A stretch of DNA of 64,000 nt, taken from NCBI RefSeq assembly GCF_002368035.1, contig NZ_AP018222.1, positions 2,134,471 to 2,198,470 of the forward strand. Reading direction: 5' to 3'. Numbering within the stretch: position 1 is the stretch's first letter; each line of letters starts with the position of its first letter. The notes under the pieces were generated by a model, which ran no database searches, was not told the origin of the DNA, and was given only the letters and a program-made list of their open reading frames with translations. Both the position numbers and the translations under genes were made by a program. Below are positions 60,942-64,000 of this stretch, piece by piece. The DNA comes from Nostoc linckia NIES-25. GTDB lineage: Bacteria; Cyanobacteriota; Cyanobacteriia; Cyanobacteriales; Nostocaceae.

Positions 60942-61607
60942 TGTCTTTAGTAGTACCGCTGTAGAGTAATAAAAAATTTATTACCCGACAATACCATAAT
61001 GTTTTTAATAATTTCTTAAAACTTTCTCTAGATAGAATTTATAATTCATTCTGATGAGTGTTGACATTTTGTCTTTTAAAGCATTATGTAGTAAATCAGC
61101 GTCAAGCGTATGTAGTTATCACACGCCTACCTATGTAGAAATGTTATCAGTGTTACGTTGTTGGTTTTATTCGGGTAGCATTTGAGCGATCGCTAAAAAA
61201 AAATTCATCAACTAGTGCATAATAAATAACGATTAACCTAATGTATTTAACCTCAAAGTTTATTCCGTAATTGGGAACTGAACTATAGGAATCAGGTTTG
61301 ATTTCTGAAAAGATAGGTAGGGTATATGAGCGCAGAGAGTATGGCATCAAACCCTCGATAATGGTGAGTTACGAATTTAGCTTCTAAGGTGATTTTTAGC
61401 GAAGAAAATACCAACGCTGACGAGTTTCGACTCCGCTCAACTCTCGACTATGAAGTTGGTTGAGCGAAGTCGAAACCAACGGTTAGGGTAAATTGATTAA
61501 ATTAAGCGAAGTTGGCTATTTTTGCGTAAGTCCCGAACAGTTAATCGTAAACTGAAATAGGATGGCTATAGATATGCAAATATATTAAAAAAGACGAAAA
61601 AAGGTTT
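60942..61607. other. Intergenic region between divergent genes
   Basis: 666 bases. It holds a hairpin repeat (61424-61476) and a solitary TTGCGTAAGTCC terminus of the AGGACTTACGCA family (about 61524-61535). Both promoters should lie here. No credible gene; short frames in it are A/T-rich and unlike proteins. Confidence 0.5.
61424..61476. repeat. GTTTCGACTCCGCTCAAC inverted repeat
   Basis: Arms gtttcgactccgctcaac and gttgagcgaagtcgaaac (one mismatch) around 17 bases. A dispersed cyanobacterial repeat type. Confidence 0.7.
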
Positions 61608-62138
61608 ATGCAAAGAATCGTTTCCGCAAGGCAATTAGAATCTGCCAAAAATCTTAATTGGGTCAGTTCGATCGCTGACATTATGCTAGCGGGGATGGTT
61701 GTCGGCCCTGTAATTGCTCCCTTTTTGGCTGCGTCTGGGGTGTCTTTGCTTGGCATAGTTGCCAATATCATTTACTTTATGGGCGATTGTGTATGTCCGC
61801 AACCGACTATGGGCTTAGATTTGGCATCCCCATATATTATGGCTGTATGTATGCGTTGCTACGGTACTGTCACTGGTTTGTTAATTACTCGTCTGTTGTA
61901 TGGGATTACAAATGGTAAAGGTTTTTACTGGTTAAGCCAGTATGGCTGGAGTGGTGCAGCGTTAGCTAGCGTGCTAATGATGGCTTATCCATTGGAATTG
62001 GCAGCAGAGGTTTTTGGTTTTTGGAGTTTCAATAATTACATCGTTACGCCCTTTGGGTTGATTACGGGTTTGGCATGGGGATTTTTTACCATGCCGATTT
62101 TACACGGTAGCGATCGCAATTTTTCATCAACAATTTAA
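61608..62138 (+). CDS. DUF2085 membrane protein
   Basis: A 176-residue membrane protein with about four hydrophobic segments. GDCVCPQPTMGLDLASPYIMAVCMRCYGTVTGLLITRLLY has the C-x-C...CMRCYG signature of the DUF2085 family. FWSFNNYIVTPFGLITGLAWGFFTMPIL closes it. The conserved Cys residues suggest metal or redox chemistry, but the function is unknown. Its last bases run into the repeat at 62138. Confidence 0.8.
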   Translation: MQRIVSARQLESAKNLNWVSSIADIMLAGMVVGPVIAPFLAASGVSLLGIVANIIYFMGDCVCPQPTMGLDLASPYIMAVCMRCYGTVTGLLITRLLYGITNGKGFYWLSQYGWSGAALASVLMMAYPLELAAEVFGFWSFNNYIVTPFGLITGLAWGFFTMPILHGSDRNFSSTI

Positions 62139-62258
62139 GGGATTACCAAGAAATAAATTATCCAATTTTGTGGGGTGGACATCTTGTCCGCCCCAAGCCT
62201 TGGGCGGGCGAGACGCCCACCCCACAAGAAAAATTGTATGTTTTTTTATTTGGAAGAA
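62138..62258. repeat. MITE-like element, copy 2 (inverted relative to 29025-29149)
   Basis: Starts agggattaccaagaaataaa and ends tttttttatttggaag, with the same G/C-rich centre (ttgtggggtggacatcttgt ... cgagacgcccaccccacaa). It is nearly identical to the reverse complement of 29025-29149, but its last few bases differ (gaacgc instead of gtccct). Confidence 0.8.
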
Positions 62259-62342
62259 CGCTAATGCCTTGACATCCTAAATCGGTGTTTTTTGGACAAA
62301 GCGTAAAAACTACGCCTGTCCATTGTTCGCGTTCCTACTTCT

Positions 62343-64000
62343 TTAAAATGTAAAAGTAGTCCGCAGTACACCTACCGTTGTTGTCTCGTTTGTGCTGTCA
62401 CCCTCTGGGTTAAACAGAACAAATCCACCAGGGGTAATGCTAATGTTGTCGTTGAGTTTAATGCGATAATACGCTTCTAAATGGTAAGGAGTAGCTCGAT
62501 TTGCACCAAGTTCAGCCGCACCACTAGCATCGCTACGGAAAAGCGGTTGACCAAAAATAATGCCGGCATTGTTCCCTGATTTGAATAAATCGTTGAAGTG
62601 AACCCCCACCATCCAACTTGTAAAGGTAGTGGAAGCATCAACAGCTCCAGAAGAATCATCAACAAATAGTGCTGCACCGTAACCAGATAAGGCTATCTTG
62701 GGAGAAAATCGCCATGTCAGAGTACCACCAACAGAGTTGAGTTTGACCGGTGTGTCAGCAGGTACACCACCTAAAGCACCGATGTCACTGCTAATTAATC
62801 CCGTACCTAAAATATTGATTTCGTGGTAGCTGTTAGCATAGTTCAGACCAATATCAAGGTCGCGACTGGGCTTGAAGGTTAACTGTGCGGCTATAACACT
62901 ACTACCGCTGAAAAGACCCGCTCCTAAAGGTGTAGTGGATATTCCTGGTACTGCCTCATCTGGAGATTTTTGAGGAAGGTTAGCATTGACGCTGCCGTAT
63001 AAAGCTCTGAAATCCAGACTTGGGGAAACATTATAAATAAATCCCGCCGCCGATGCTAAACCAGTACCAGAAGTCCCGCCAGAGACACGTAATACAGGAT
63101 TCAAACTTGCAAAACGAGAAATTGATTCTTGTCCCTCACCATAAAAAGGTGTAATTGTTGGAAAAGCATCTGATGTTTCCGCCGCAGTTCCCGCAAATAA
63201 GGTTAATTTATTAGCGACGGGAAAAATATACAGCAACTTGTAAAGCTGTACGCTATTGGCGCCGACGGCGGACAAAGTATTGACGTTAAGCCCAGGAAAC
63301 TCTGGTTCAAAACTAGTACGAGCGCTACTAGAACTCAATAAAGGCGAAGCTAATCCCAAACTTTCTTGCACGCTACCAGTACCATCTGCTCCACCTAAAA
63401 AGTTGTAAGCTTGCAAGCCAGTAATTAATAAATCTTTGCCTGTAAAACTAGTGGTCAGATTTAACCGCACTCTATTGACTAGGACGATATTAGGATCGTC
63501 CGTATCAGGAGCGCCGCCGGTAGCACCAACAGCAGCAATAATAGCCTCACCATTCAGTTTAGTAGTAGTGGAAAACTGATTTGCTTCTAGCTCTGCTGTG
63601 CGTGCTTCTACAGCATCTACCCGGCCGCGCAATGTTGTTAATTCCGCAGCGAATTGTTCTTGTAATTTTTGCAAGGCGGCTAAATCTTCTTTAGTCACCA
63701 AATCGCCCGTTGCTGTGGCAATGAGTTCGTTGACTCTATCTAGACAAGCATTTAAGCCAGCTGCAAATTCGTAGCGAGTCAACGCGCGATTGCCGCGATA
63801 GGTAAGATTCGGATAGCCCGCAATACAACCATAGCGTTCTACTAAGGATTGTAGTGCTTGGAAAGCCCAATCTGTAGGCTGTACGTCAGACAATTGCGAT
63901 ACAGATGTTACTTGTGCGAGTCGATCTGATGATGGGGATGAATTTGCCGAGTTTGGTGTGGTTTGCGGTAAAGAATTAGCAGGATTTTGCAAACCTACAT
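62343..64000 (-). CDS. Iron-uptake-type porin with SLH domain (5' end outside window)
   Basis: At least 550 residues. An SLH domain (VTSVSQLSDVQPTDWAFQALQSLVERYGCIAGYPNLTYRGNRALTRYEFAAGLNACLDRVNEL) anchors the protein to peptidoglycan. A coiled coil (LAALQKLQEQFAAELTTLRGRVDAVEARTAELE) follows. The C-terminal OprB-like beta-barrel ends in alternating aromatic strands and a final Phe. This is the SomA/'iron uptake porin' architecture that dominates cyanobacterial outer membranes. The frame continues without a stop to the window edge (the TTG at 63990-63992 is not a convincing start), so the signal peptide lies outside. Whether iron is the actual substrate is family inference. Confidence 0.92.
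   Translation of the reverse strand, partial: VGLQNPANSLPQTTPNSANSSPSSDRLAQVTSVSQLSDVQPTDWAFQALQSLVERYGCIAGYPNLTYRGNRALTRYEFAAGLNACLDRVNELIATATGDLVTKEDLAALQKLQEQFAAELTTLRGRVDAVEARTAELEANQFSTTTKLNGEAIIAAVGATGGAPDTDDPNIVLVNRVRLNLTTSFTGKDLLITGLQAYNFLGGADGTGSVQESLGLASPLLSSSSARTSFEPEFPGLNVNTLSAVGANSVQLYKLLYIFPVANKLTLFAGTAAETSDAFPTITPFYGEGQESISRFASLNPVLRVSGGTSGTGLASAAGFIYNVSPSLDFRALYGSVNANLPQKSPDEAVPGISTTPLGAGLFSGSSVIAAQLTFKPSRDLDIGLNYANSYHEINILGTGLISSDIGALGGVPADTPVKLNSVGGTLTWRFSPKIALSGYGAALFVDDSSGAVDASTTFTSWMVGVHFNDLFKSGNNAGIIFGQPLFRSDASGAAELGANRATPYHLEAYYRIKLNDNISITPGGFVLFNPEGDSTNETTTVGVLRTTFTF

Overview
The window looks like chromosomal DNA of a filamentous (Nostocales-type) cyanobacterium. The octamer GCGATCGC (HIP1) recurs throughout. 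Several genes are cyanobacterial family members: an iron-uptake-type porin with an SLH domain, a DUF2085 protein, an alr4036-type PPOX flavoprotein, phosphoketolase and a short-type alpha-glucan phosphorylase. The gaps between genes are crowded with small palindromic and MITE-like repeats. No tRNA, rRNA or CRISPR array was recognised.

Layout. 1-2160: end of a NarL-type sensor kinase, its response regulator, a nucleoside deaminase and a voltage-gated K+ channel. 2729-5404: a free-standing A-PCP-TE peptide synthetase. 5405-7237: a long gap with a decayed duplicate of the conserved gene that follows it. 7294-24627: an exopolysaccharide cluster on the + strand: Wzc-like tyrosine autokinase, Wzx flippase, FrhB-like protein plus polysaccharide pyruvyltransferase, at least four glycosyltransferases, Wzy-like polymerase, FkbM-like methyltransferase, and a WecG/TagA transferase. 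It is closed by a secreted beta-helix protein on the opposite strand. 25066-43857: mostly metabolic genes (S-formylglutathione hydrolase, glycogen phosphorylase, phosphoketolase, RimM, AvtA, glutathione-dependent formaldehyde dehydrogenase, PPOX protein). Between them lie a stress protein, a Uma2 protein, an SLH beta-helix protein and an RTX protein with a lipase-like end.

44085-49605 is the most system-like part. A small EACC1-like protein is followed one base later by a 1425-residue CHAT protease / STAND NTPase / TPR protein. Next come a PIN-toxin/DUF2281-antitoxin pair on the other strand and a leftover fragment of a second CHAT-TPR 3' end. This fits a caspase-like conflict or programmed-death module, but the function is inferred.

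51092-53679 is an adenosylcobalamin-dependent ribonucleotide reductase gene interrupted by a 287-base group I intron. The intron lies between the Gly and Glu codons of the NPCGE active-site motif. Downstream are a small conserved protein, a badly deleted histidine kinase pseudogene, an HNH protein, a TamB-like protein, a DUF2085 membrane protein, and an iron-uptake-type porin that runs off the right end.

The formaldehyde pathway is complete in the window (41961 and 25066) but split between two loci. Repeat families have shaped coding sequence too: two in-frame insertions in the CHAT protein, a kinase remnant bounded by an inverted-repeat element, and a palindrome split by a MITE-like element with a 10-base target duplication.
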